Assembly (NCBI GenBank): GCA_035633255.1
Contig: DASQFD010000065.1
Coordinates: 1-27,115, forward strand
Direction: 5' to 3'
Origin: DASQFD01 sp035633255
GTDB lineage: Bacteria; Actinomycetota; Actinomycetes; Actinomycetales; Dermatophilaceae
Length of the DNA: 27,115 nt
Shown: positions 20,774 to 27,115 of the stretch, in pieces
Layout: the number at the start of each line of letters is the position of its first letter
How positions within the stretch are numbered: the first letter of the stretch is position 1
The notes under the pieces: generated by a model
Database searches by the model: none
The model's input: the letters and a program-made list of their open reading frames with translations, nothing else
What the model was told of the DNA's origin: nothing
Position numbers and translations under genes: made by a program

Positions 20774-22891
20774 GTGGCGAGCCAGCCCGCCCACATCCCC
20801 GACGACTCGTCCGACGCCACCCCCGCGCCCGCCACCGCGGCGACCCAGGAGCCACCGGCATACGACGCGTCGGCCATCACCGTCCTGGAGGGGCTGGAGG
20901 CGGTCCGCAAGCGGCCGGGGATGTACATCGGCTCCACGGGCGAGCGGGGCCTGCACCACCTGGTCTGGGAGATCGTCGACAACTCCGTCGACGAGGCGCT
21001 CGCCGGCTTCGCCGACACCATCGACGTCACGCTGATGGCCGACGGGGCGGTGCGCGTGAAGGACGACGGCCGCGGCATCCCCACGGACCTGCACGCGAGC
21101 GAGGGGGTCTCGGCGGTCGAGCTGGTGCTGACCCAGCTGCACGCCGGCGGCAAGTTCGGCGGCGGGGGGTACAAGGTCTCCGGTGGCCTGCACGGCGTCG
21201 GCTCCTCGGTCGTCAACGCGCTGTCCACGCGCCTGGACGTCTGCGTGCGGCAGAAGGGCCACGCCCACCGGATGACCTTCGAGCACGGCGAGCCCACCGG
21301 CCCGCTGACGCGGATGGAGGAGACCGACGCCACCGGCACGACGGTGACCTTCTGGGCGGACCCCGACATCTTCGAGTCGGTGCACTACGACTACGAGACG
21401 ATCCGCGCCCGCTTCCAGCAGACGGCGTTCCTCAACAAGGGCCTGACGATCACGCTGCTCGACGAGCGGGTGCCGGACAAGACCGAGGACGCCCACGACA
21501 GCCACGACATCGACCTGGACGACCTCGAGGCCGACATCGAGGAGGTCGAGGACACCGACGACGCCAGCGGCGAGGTGGTGCGCACCACCGCCAAGAAGGT
21601 GTCCTACCGCTACGACGGCGGCCTGGTCGACTACGTCCACCACCTCGTCGGCTCCAAGAAGAGCGACCCGGTGCACGCGGAGGTCATCTCGATCGAGGCC
21701 GAGGACGAGTCGCGCAGCCTCTCCGTCGAGCTCGCGATGCAGTGGACGAACGCCTACAGCGAGTCGGTCCACACCTACGCCAACACCGTCAACACCCACG
21801 AGGGTGGCACCCACGAGGAGGGCTTCAGGGCGGCGCTGACCAAGCTGGTCAACGAGTTCGCGCGGCGCCAGGGGCTGCTGAAGGACAAGGACGACAACCT
21901 CACCGGCGACGACGTCCGGGAGGGGCTGACCGCCGTCATCTCGGTCAAGCTCGCCGAGCCGCAGTTCGAGGGGCAGACCAAGACCAAGCTCGGCAACTCC
22001 GAGGTCAAGGGCTTCGTGCAGCGGGCGCTGACCACCGAGCTCGGTGACTGGCTCGAGCGCCACCCGTCCGAGGGCAAGGACATCGTGCGCAAGTCGGTCC
22101 AGGCGGCCGCCGCCCGGATGGCGGCGCGCAAGGCCAGGGAGGCGACCCGCAAGCGGGTCCTGGAGTCGGGGGGCCTCCCCGGCAAGCTGCGCGACTGCCA
22201 GGCCAAGGACCCGGCCGTCTCCGAGGTCTTCATCGTCGAGGGCGACTCCGCCGGCGGCTCCGCCGTGCGCGGCCGCAACCCGCACACCCAGGCGATCCTC
22301 CCGATCCGCGGCAAGATCCTCAACGTCGAGCGGGCCCGGCTCGACAAGGCCCTGGCCAACCAGGAGGTGCAGGCCCTCATCTCGGCGTTCGGGACCGGCA
22401 TCGGCGAGGACTTCGACATCGAGAAGGCCCGCTACCACAAGATCGTCATCATGGCCGACGCCGACGTCGACGGCATGCACATCCGGACCCTGCTGCTGAC
22501 GCTGCTGTTCCGGTTCATGAAGCCGCTCATCGAGGCCGGCTACGTCTACCTCGCCCAGCCCCCGCTCTACCGCCTGAAGTGGAGCAACGGCCCGCACGAG
22601 TTCGCCTTCACCGACCGCGAGCGGGACGCGCTCATCGCCGAGGGCCAGAGCAAGGGCCGCCGCCTGCCCAAGGACAACCCGATCCAGCGCTACAAGGGCC
22701 TCGGCGAGATGGACTACCAGGAGCTGTGGGAGACCACGATGAACCCCGACTCCCGGGTGCTGCTCCAGGTGACCCTCGACGACGCCGCGGCGGCCGACGA
22801 GATCTTCTCGATCCTCATGGGCGAGGACGTGGAGTCGCGCCGCTCGTTCATCCAGCGCAACGCGCGCGACGTGCGCTTCCTGGACATCTGA
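20774..22891 (+). CDS. gyrB: DNA gyrase subunit B
   Basis: 705 aa from GTG, with GAAGGAGC upstream deciding the start. GyrB is the ATPase subunit of the A2B2 gyrase that adds negative supercoils. GHKL ATPase domain: EGLEAVRKRPGMYIG (39-53), EIVDNSVDEALAG (Glu/Asn Mg-ATP site), VKDDGRGIPTD, and GLHGVGSSVVNALS. Toprim domain: EGDSAGG (489-495), PIRGKILNVERAR and DADVDG (562-567). C-terminus IQRYKGLGEMDYQELWETTM. There is an acidic insert (LDDLEADIEEVEDTDD, about 244-259) in the transducer region. Complete and ordinary otherwise. Confidence 0.98.
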   Translation: MASQPAHIPDDSSDATPAPATAATQEPPAYDASAITVLEGLEAVRKRPGMYIGSTGERGLHHLVWEIVDNSVDEALAGFADTIDVTLMADGAVRVKDDGRGIPTDLHASEGVSAVELVLTQLHAGGKFGGGGYKVSGGLHGVGSSVVNALSTRLDVCVRQKGHAHRMTFEHGEPTGPLTRMEETDATGTTVTFWADPDIFESVHYDYETIRARFQQTAFLNKGLTITLLDERVPDKTEDAHDSHDIDLDDLEADIEEVEDTDDASGEVVRTTAKKVSYRYDGGLVDYVHHLVGSKKSDPVHAEVISIEAEDESRSLSVELAMQWTNAYSESVHTYANTVNTHEGGTHEEGFRAALTKLVNEFARRQGLLKDKDDNLTGDDVREGLTAVISVKLAEPQFEGQTKTKLGNSEVKGFVQRALTTELGDWLERHPSEGKDIVRKSVQAAAARMAARKAREATRKRVLESGGLPGKLRDCQAKDPAVSEVFIVEGDSAGGSAVRGRNPHTQAILPIRGKILNVERARLDKALANQEVQALISAFGTGIGEDFDIEKARYHKIVIMADADVDGMHIRTLLLTLLFRFMKPLIEAGYVYLAQPPLYRLKWSNGPHEFAFTDRERDALIAEGQSKGRRLPKDNPIQRYKGLGEMDYQELWETTMNPDSRVLLQVTLDDAAAADEIFSILMGEDVESRRSFIQRNARDVRFLDI

Positions 22892-22925
22892 TCCGTATGC
22901 CGTGTGGTTACGGCGCGGTCCGCGT

Positions 22926-23018
22926 CAGGTCGGTATGCCGGCGCAGACCCATCCGCGCTCGCGCGCTGCGCGCACTCGCGCTCCCGCCAGGCCCAGCCAG
23001 CGCCGGCATACCGACCTG
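22926..23018. repeat. Long inverted repeat between gyrB and gyrA
   Basis: Arms 22926-22944 and 23000-23018 are perfect 19-bp complements around GGTATGCCGG, separated by 55 nt. An outer pair of the same GTATGCC word (22895-22901 and 23059-23065) nests it. In RNA this would be a very stable structure in the gyrB-gyrA gap. Confidence 0.9.
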
Positions 23019-23101
23019 CTGCTCCCCGCTCGTGACCGAGGTCACCTCCAACGGGCACGGCATACCGGCGATGACACGACGAGAACGAGGCGAGGGAACG
23101 G

Positions 23102-25786
23102 ATGACTGAGCAGCCCCCCGTGGTCACGGACCGCACGGAGCCGATCGACCTCAACACCGAGATGCAGCGCAGCTACATCGAGTACGCGATGTCGGTGATC
23201 GTGAGCCGGGCGCTGCCGGACGTGCGCGACGGGCTGAAGCCGGTGCACCGGCGGGTGCTGTACGCGATGTACGACGGCGGCTACCGGCCGGACCGCGGGT
23301 TCAACAAGTGCAGCCGCGTCGTCGGCGACGTGATGGGGCAGTACCACCCGCACGGCGACTCGGCGATCTACGACGCGCTCGTCCGGCTGGTGCAGGACTG
23401 GTCGCTGCGCTACCCCCTGGTGCAGGGGCAGGGCAACTTCGGCAGCCCGGGTGACGACCCGGCGGCGGCGCCGCGCTACACCGAGTGCCGGATGGCGCCG
23501 CTGTCGATGGAGATGGTGCGCGACATCGACCAGGACACGGTCGACTTCGCGCCGAACTACGACGGCAAGACCCTCGAGCCGACGGTGCTGCCGTCGCGGT
23601 TCCCCAACCTGCTGGTCAACGGGTCCGCGGGGATCGCGGTCGGGATGGCGACCCAGATCCCGCCGCACAACCTGCGCGAGGTCTCCGACGCGGCGCAGTG
23701 GGTGCTCGAGCACCCCGAGGCCTCGCGCGAGCAGGTGCTCGACGCGGTGATGGCGCGGATCACCGGACCGGACTTCCCCACCGGGGCGCTGATCATGGGG
23801 CACCGGGGCATCGAGGACGCGTACCGGACCGGGCGCGGGTCGGTCATCATGCGCGCGGTGGTCGAGGTGGAGGAGATCCACGGGCGGCAGTGCCTCGTGG
23901 TCACCGAGCTGCCCTACCAGGTGAACCCGGACAGCCTCGCGCAGCGGATCGCCGAGCACGTCAAGGACGGGCGGCTGACCGGCATCGCGGACATCCGCGA
24001 CGAGACGTCGGGGCGCACCGGGCAGCGGCTGGTCATCGTGCTGCGCAAGGACGCGGTGGCCAAGGTCGTCCTGAACAACCTCTACAAGCACACCCAGCTG
24101 CAGACGACCTTCGGGGCGAACATGCTGGCCCTGGTCGACGGGGTGCCGCGCACCCTGCCGATCGACGCGTTCATCCGGCACTGGGTCGAGCACCAGATCG
24201 ACGTGATCGCGCGGCGGACGGCCTACCGGCTGCGCAAGGCCGAGGCCGAGATCCACATCCTGCGCGGGCTGCTCAAGGCGCTCGACGCGCTCGACGAGGT
24301 GATCGCGCTGATCCGGGCGAGCTCGACCGTCGAGGAGGCCCGGGTCGGGCTCATGGAGCTTCTCGAGATCGACCAGGTGCAGGCCCAGGCGATCCTCGAC
24401 ATGCAGCTGCGCCGGCTCGCGGCCCTGGAGCGGCAGAAGATCATCGACGAGCACGACCGGCTCGAGGCGATGATCCTGGACTTCCGCGACATCCTCGAGA
24501 AGCCGACGCGGCAGCGGAGCATCGTCTCCGAGGAGCTCGCCGAGATCGTGCGGCGCTTCGGCGACGAGCGGCGGACGCGGATCCAGCCCTTCGACGGGGA
24601 CATGTCGATGGAGGACCTCATCCCCGAGGAGGACGTCGTCGTGACGATCACCCGGGGTGGCTACGCCAAGCGCACCCGGGTGGACGCCTACCGCTCGCAG
24701 CACCGCGGCGGCAAGGGCGTCAAGGGCGCCCAGCTGCGCGGGGAGGACGTCGTCGAGCACTTCTTCACGACGACCTCGCACCACTGGCTGCTGTTCTTCA
24801 CCAACCTCGGGCGGGTCTACCGCGCCAAGGCCTACGAGCTGCCGGACGCCGGGCGGGACGCCAAGGGCCAGCACGTCGCCAACATCATGGCCTTCCAGCC
24901 CGGCGAGCAGATCGCCCAGGTGCTCGCGCTCTCGGACTACGAGGCGGCGCCGTACCTGGTCCTGGCGACGCGGGCCGGGCTGGTGAAGAAGACCCGGCTG
25001 GCGGAGTACGACTCGCCCCGCAGCGGCGGGCTCATCGCGGTCAACCTGCGCGACGGCGACGAGCTGGTGGGGGTCGGGCTCGCGAGCGCGACCGACGACC
25101 TGCTGCTGGTCTCCCGCAAGGGCCAGTCGGTGCGCTTCACCGCGGACGACTCCACGCTGCGGCCGATGGGCCGGGCGACGTCGGGCGTGACCGGGATGCG
25201 CTTCCGGGGCGGCGACTCGCTGCTGTCGATGAGCGTCCTGGCGGCCGGCACCGACCCGGACGTCTTCGTGGTCTTCGAGTCCGGGCTCGCCAAGCGGAGC
25301 AAGGCCTCGGAGTGGAACGTCAAGGGCCGCGGCATCCAGGGCGTGGCCGTCGCCAAGCACAGCGACAAGGGCGGGGACCTCGTGGGGGCGCTCACGGTGG
25401 CCGACGACGACGAGGTGCTCGTGGTCTTCGAGAAGGGCAACATCGTGCGCTCCCGGGTCGACGAGGTGCGCCTGACCGGGCGCAACACCATGGGCGTGTC
25501 CTTCGCCAGCCCGGGCCGGGGCGACGCGATCGTCGCGGTGGCCCGCAACGTGGAGACGGAGGTCGAGGAAGGGGTCGAGGAGCAGACCGCGGGCGAGGCC
25601 GAGGCGCAGACCGCGGAGGAGGCCGAGGGGCAGGCCGCGGCGGCGCCGGTGGCCGACGTGGCAACGGATCGCTCCGACTCGCGGTCGTCGGATGCAGTGC
25701 CTTCGGAGGATGCCGTACCGTCGGAGCACGAGGACGGGTCGGAGCACGAGGACGCCGACGGCGACAGCACGGGAGGCGAGCAGTGA
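23102..25786 (+). CDS. gyrA: DNA gyrase subunit A
   Basis: 894 aa from ATG (GAGGGA upstream). GyrA cuts and rejoins DNA. Winged-helix/tower: MQRSYIEYAMSVIVSRALPDVRDGLKPVHRRVLYAM; active-site Tyr126 in AAAPRYTECRM; quinolone-region HPHGDSAIYDAL has Ser87 and Asp91 at the positions equal to E. coli 83 and 87. Six-bladed C-terminal domain with the DNA-wrapping GyrA box beginning Gln533 (QHRGGKGVKG). The last about 75 residues are a very acidic tail with repeats (EEQTAGEAEAQTAEEAEGQ). 210 nt from gyrB with the inverted repeat between; overlaps the DUF3566 gene by 4 nt. Confidence 0.98.
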   Translation: MTEQPPVVTDRTEPIDLNTEMQRSYIEYAMSVIVSRALPDVRDGLKPVHRRVLYAMYDGGYRPDRGFNKCSRVVGDVMGQYHPHGDSAIYDALVRLVQDWSLRYPLVQGQGNFGSPGDDPAAAPRYTECRMAPLSMEMVRDIDQDTVDFAPNYDGKTLEPTVLPSRFPNLLVNGSAGIAVGMATQIPPHNLREVSDAAQWVLEHPEASREQVLDAVMARITGPDFPTGALIMGHRGIEDAYRTGRGSVIMRAVVEVEEIHGRQCLVVTELPYQVNPDSLAQRIAEHVKDGRLTGIADIRDETSGRTGQRLVIVLRKDAVAKVVLNNLYKHTQLQTTFGANMLALVDGVPRTLPIDAFIRHWVEHQIDVIARRTAYRLRKAEAEIHILRGLLKALDALDEVIALIRASSTVEEARVGLMELLEIDQVQAQAILDMQLRRLAALERQKIIDEHDRLEAMILDFRDILEKPTRQRSIVSEELAEIVRRFGDERRTRIQPFDGDMSMEDLIPEEDVVVTITRGGYAKRTRVDAYRSQHRGGKGVKGAQLRGEDVVEHFFTTTSHHWLLFFTNLGRVYRAKAYELPDAGRDAKGQHVANIMAFQPGEQIAQVLALSDYEAAPYLVLATRAGLVKKTRLAEYDSPRSGGLIAVNLRDGDELVGVGLASATDDLLLVSRKGQSVRFTADDSTLRPMGRATSGVTGMRFRGGDSLLSMSVLAAGTDPDVFVVFESGLAKRSKASEWNVKGRGIQGVAVAKHSDKGGDLVGALTVADDDEVLVVFEKGNIVRSRVDEVRLTGRNTMGVSFASPGRGDAIVAVARNVETEVEEGVEEQTAGEAEAQTAEEAEGQAAAAPVADVATDRSDSRSSDAVPSEDAVPSEHEDGSEHEDADGDSTGGEQ

Positions 25787-26406
25787 GCACCGCAGACCAG
25801 GCCGGTCGCTCCATGCGCTCCGCCTTGGAAAGCGGTCAGGCGCGCAGCGCCCCGACCGCGCCTTCGCCCTCGGGGCAGACCGTGCCGGTCGCCGCACCGG
25901 CCGGTGGGCCGGGACAGCCGGCTGCGCCGAGCCATCCGGGTCAGCCGGGTTCGCCGGCCGCGCCGGGTCCGGCCGCTCCGCAGGGTCAGGCCCCGCCGCA
26001 GGGTCAGGCCCCGCCGCAGGCGGTTCCCCGGCGGGGGCCCCGCAGCCGTCGGGTCCGGCTGACCGTCGCGCGGATCGACCCGTGGTCGGCGATGAAGATG
26101 TCGTTCCTGCTCTCGGTCGCCCTCGGCATCGCCTTCGTCGTCATGGTCGCGGTGCTGTGGATGATCCTCGCCGGCATGGGCGTCTTCAGCCAGGTCAACG
26201 ACCTCGTCGGCCAGATCGTCCAGGACGGCGAGACCCAGTTCGACATCCTCGACTTCGTCGGCTTCGGCCGGGTGGTCTCGCTCGCCATCGTCATCGGCGT
26301 CATCGACGTCGTGCTGATGACCGCCGTGGCCACGCTGGGTGCCTTCCTCTACAACGTCTCCAGCAGCCTGGTCGGCGGCCTTCAGCTCACCCTGAGCGAC
26401 GACTGA
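25783..26406 (+). CDS. DUF3566 domain membrane protein
   Basis: 207 aa from GTG overlapping the gyrA stop (GTGA); GGGAGG upstream. Residues 1-85 are Pro/Gly/Ala/Gln-rich and disordered-looking (QGQAPPQGQAPPQ repeat). From 90: RVRLTVARIDPWSAMKMSFLLSVALGIAFVV, the DUF3566 start, with membrane helices at about 107-131 and 163-190 joined by a loop (SQVNDLVGQIVQDGE). Regularly found directly after gyrA in actinobacteria; mycobacterial homologue CwsA-neighbour genes in this locus have been tied to cell wall and division, but the role of this protein is unknown. Confidence 0.92.
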   Translation: MSTADQAGRSMRSALESGQARSAPTAPSPSGQTVPVAAPAGGPGQPAAPSHPGQPGSPAAPGPAAPQGQAPPQGQAPPQAVPRRGPRSRRVRLTVARIDPWSAMKMSFLLSVALGIAFVVMVAVLWMILAGMGVFSQVNDLVGQIVQDGETQFDILDFVGFGRVVSLAIVIGVIDVVLMTAVATLGAFLYNVSSSLVGGLQLTLSDD

Positions 26407-26454
26407 GAGACCCGGCCGCGCGCCTCGGCGAGCGGGTCGGGGGAGGCGGCGGGA

Positions 26455-26487
26455 CGGCATACGGGCAACTTTGAGGCCGGTATGCCG
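26455..26487 (+). terminator. Inverted GTATGCC pair after DUF3566
   Basis: CGGCATAC (26455-26462) and GTATGCCG (26480-26487) are complementary 8-mers with a 17-nt loop, 49 bp past the gyrA-operon stop. As a hairpin it could end that transcript; it also overlaps the tRNA-Ile promoter spacer. Confidence 0.4.
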
Positions 26488-26499
26488 GTGAGGTAGCCT
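26471..26499 (+). promoter_or_regulatory. Probable tRNA-Ile promoter
   Basis: TTGAGG (26471-26476), 17-bp spacer, TAGCCT (26494-26499): a good housekeeping match. Expected start near 26506, about 38 nt before the tRNA. The spacer contains a GTATGCCGG word. Confidence 0.6.
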
Positions 26500-26543
26500 C
26501 GGGGACCGCGCCACCCCCGGTGGGGCGCAGCCGGATCGGCGAC

Positions 26544-26620
26544 GGGCCTATAGCTCAGACGGTTAGAGCGCTTCCCTGATAAGGAAGAGGCCACAGGTTC
26601 AAGTCCTGTTAGGCCCACCA
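26544..26620 (+). tRNA. tRNA-Ile (anticodon GAT)
   Basis: Acceptor GGGCCTA pairs with TAGGCCC; D arm GCTCAGACGGTTAGAGC; anticodon stem CTTCC/GGAAG around loop CTGATAA with GAT at 26578-26580; T arm ACAGG-TTCAAGT-CCTGT. Discriminator A at 26617 and an encoded CCA at 26618-26620. Confidence 0.98.
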
Positions 26621-26648
26621 CCGGTCCCCTCCGACGAAGGTGGTGCAC

Positions 26649-26783
26649 GTGAAGAAGCTGCTCCTGCTCATCGTGACGGCGGCCGGTGCCGGCATCGTCA
26701 CCAGGAAGGTCCGCGAGCAGCAGGCCGACCAGCGCCTGTGGGCCGAGGCGACCGAGGGGACCACCGGCACGGGCGGCTCCTGA
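26649..26783 (+). CDS. DLW-39 family small protein
   Basis: 44 aa from GTG at 26649 (GAAGG about 8 nt upstream; GTG at 26643 has poor spacing). Sequence VKKLLLLIVTAAGAGIVTRKVREQ then QRLWAEAT matches the tiny actinobacterial DLW-39 family: a single N-terminal hydrophobic helix and a short charged tail. The family normally reads D-L-W before AEAT; here it is R-L-W. These genes sit between tRNA-Ile and tRNA-Ala behind gyrA. Function unknown, probably membrane-anchored. Confidence 0.88.
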   Translation: MKKLLLLIVTAAGAGIVTRKVREQQADQRLWAEATEGTTGTGGS

Positions 26784-26801
26784 CCCACCACCCTCGACGC
26801 G

Positions 26802-26829
26802 GGAGCGGCGTCCGCCCGGCCGCCGCTCC
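26802..26829 (+). terminator. Hairpin between DLW-39 gene and tRNA-Ala
   Basis: GGAGCGGCG and CGCCGCTCC form a perfect 9-bp stem with a 10-nt loop, 18 nt after the stop and 9 nt before tRNA-Ala. Could be a terminator or a processing signal; no U-tract. Confidence 0.45.
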
Positions 26830-26838
26830 AGGGTCCAG

Positions 26839-26911
26839 GGGCCATGGCGCAATTGGTAGCGCACCTGCTTTGCAAGCAGGGGGTTAGGGGTTCGAGTCCC
26901 CTTGGCTCCAC
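26839..26911 (+). tRNA. tRNA-Ala (anticodon TGC)
   Basis: Acceptor GGGGCCA pairs with TGGCTCC (one G-T); anticodon stem CCTGC/GCAGG with loop TTTGCAA, TGC at 26872-26874; T arm AGGGG-TTCGAGT-CCCCT. Discriminator A at 26911; CCA is not encoded (CCG follows). Its 3' end is the likely integration site for the element starting beyond it. Confidence 0.98.
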
Positions 26912-26991
26912 CGCAGGTCAGAGGCCCATTCCGCTCGTCGACGTTGATGGTTGCGACGACATCAGAGGGCCGATCCTGACATACTGCCTGA
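26912..26991. other. Possible attachment-site region between tRNA-Ala and recombinase
   Basis: 80 bp between the tRNA 3' end and the recombinase stop. It contains an imperfect 15-bp direct repeat (TCAGAGGCCCATTCC at 26919 and TCAGAGGGCCGATCC at 26962) that could be arm-type recombinase sites. The att core itself would be the tRNA 3' end; its second copy lies outside the window. Confidence 0.35.
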
Positions 26992-27115
26992 CTACGCAAC
27001 GTCCTCACCATCGTCGTCACCTCCTCGTGTCAACGCCGAGAACACGGTGTCCATCACGCTTGCGCCGGCCTCCATCACCGGACGCAACTCGTGTCGGTAG
27101 ACCAGTTCAGTGACC
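26992..27115 (-). CDS. Probable tyrosine recombinase/integrase, C-terminal fragment (runs off window)
   Basis: Only the last about 40 codons are present; the stop TAG is at 26994-26992 and the frame is open to the window end. The peptide VTELVYRHELRPVMEAGASVMDTVFSAL, then an acidic end (RGGDDDGEDVA), matches the C-termini of actinobacterial phage-type integrases, where a VYRHqlRPVi..GA..MD segment follows the catalytic domain. The catalytic residues are outside the window. Codon use (TTG, ACT, AGC, ACA, TTC beside GC-rich codons) is less GC-biased than neighbours, fitting foreign DNA. It points at tRNA-Ala 81 bp away, the normal layout for an element integrated in a tRNA 3' end. Confidence 0.65.
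   Translation of the reverse strand, partial: VTELVYRHELRPVMEAGASVMDTVFSALTRGGDDDGEDVA

Larger units (their letters stand above)
1906..26486. repeat. Dispersed word GTATGCCG(G/T), 23 sites
   Basis: Plus-strand GTATGCC begins at 1906, 6379, 9339, 11441, 13254, 15821, 16290, 18372, 20723, 22895, 22933 and 26480. Its complement GGCATAC begins at 6114, 7245, 10635, 13074, 15353, 16635, 20710, 20857, 23005, 23059 and 26456. All but the one at 9339 continue with G, and 20 of the 22 then have G or T. Ten lie between genes although such DNA is a small part of the window; six of these make close inverted pairs. Coordinates span first to last site only. Confidence 0.9.

Noticed and set aside
20357..22597. 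746-codon antisense frame across gyrB, and similar very long frames opposite gyrA (23042-25897) and parB (59-1141)
   Set aside because: Antisense frames stay open in very GC-rich DNA. gyrB, gyrA and parB are unambiguous on the other strand.
23322..23400. Quinolone-resistance change in GyrA
   Set aside because: Ser87 and Asp91 are the residues typical of susceptible enzymes.
26382..27020. Long minus-strand frame across both tRNAs with GLEPVASSLSGKRSNRLSY
   Set aside because: This peptide is the antisense of the tRNA genes, a well-known false protein; no real gene is supported.

Overview
The window is the chromosomal replication-origin region of a very GC-rich actinobacterium (roughly 73% GC by eye, GTG starts common, G/C in third codon positions). 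Gene content and order (parB-parA-rsmG-khpB-yidC-yidD-rnpA-rpmH | dnaA-oriC-dnaN-gnd-recF-dciA ... gyrB-gyrA-DUF3566-tRNA-Ile-DLW39-tRNA-Ala) are those of Actinomycetota. Protein style (KH/R3H protein without a Jag-N domain, NAD-type short Gnd between dnaN and recF, DUF3566 after gyrA) suggests Micrococcales, perhaps near Intrasporangiaceae/Ornithinimicrobium; that placement is an inference, not a measurement.

Left arm (164-6763, all minus strand): a tightly packed operon reading away from the origin. rpmH and rnpA start it from a recognisable promoter at 6922-6951; yidD and yidC (membrane insertion), khpB, rsmG and the ParAB chromosome-partition pair follow, most joined by 4-nt stop/start overlaps or short gaps. 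Two perfect-core parS sites lie inside the parA coding sequence in a 40-bp direct repeat, and a third degenerate one lies at the start of rsmG.

Origin and right arm (6764-14000, plus strand): dnaA is preceded by DnaA-box-like sites and followed by a 692-bp gap with at least eleven DnaA-box-like sequences, taken as oriC. Then dnaN, gnd, recF and dciA form the usual replication/repair cluster.

Accessory insert (about 13981-20438): a TetR regulator divergent from a deazaflavin-type oxidoreductase with two copies of a GAGCAnTGCTC operator between them, a crotonase, an M4 metallopeptidase fused to an emfourin-like inhibitor domain, a repeat-rich non-coding stretch, an acyltransferase-3 membrane protein flanked by copies of a 40-bp palindromic repeat, and a hotdog thioesterase. 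These separate dciA from gyrB.

Distal part (20439-27115): gyrB and gyrA with an unusual 19-bp inverted repeat between them, a DUF3566 membrane protein overlapping gyrA, tRNA-Ile(GAT), a 44-aa DLW-39-type protein, tRNA-Ala(TGC), and the 3' end of a probable tyrosine recombinase reading toward tRNA-Ala, i.e. the apparent edge of an integrated element that continues beyond the window.

The most striking thing unexplained by genes is an over-represented oriented word, GTATGCCG(G/T): 23 copies of GTATGCC on the two strands (about 2 expected from composition), 22 of them followed by G, both inside genes (in four different codon phases, forcing rare ATA and GTA codons) and between genes, where it often forms inverted pairs. 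This resembles the behaviour of DNA uptake sequences or HIP1-type words.
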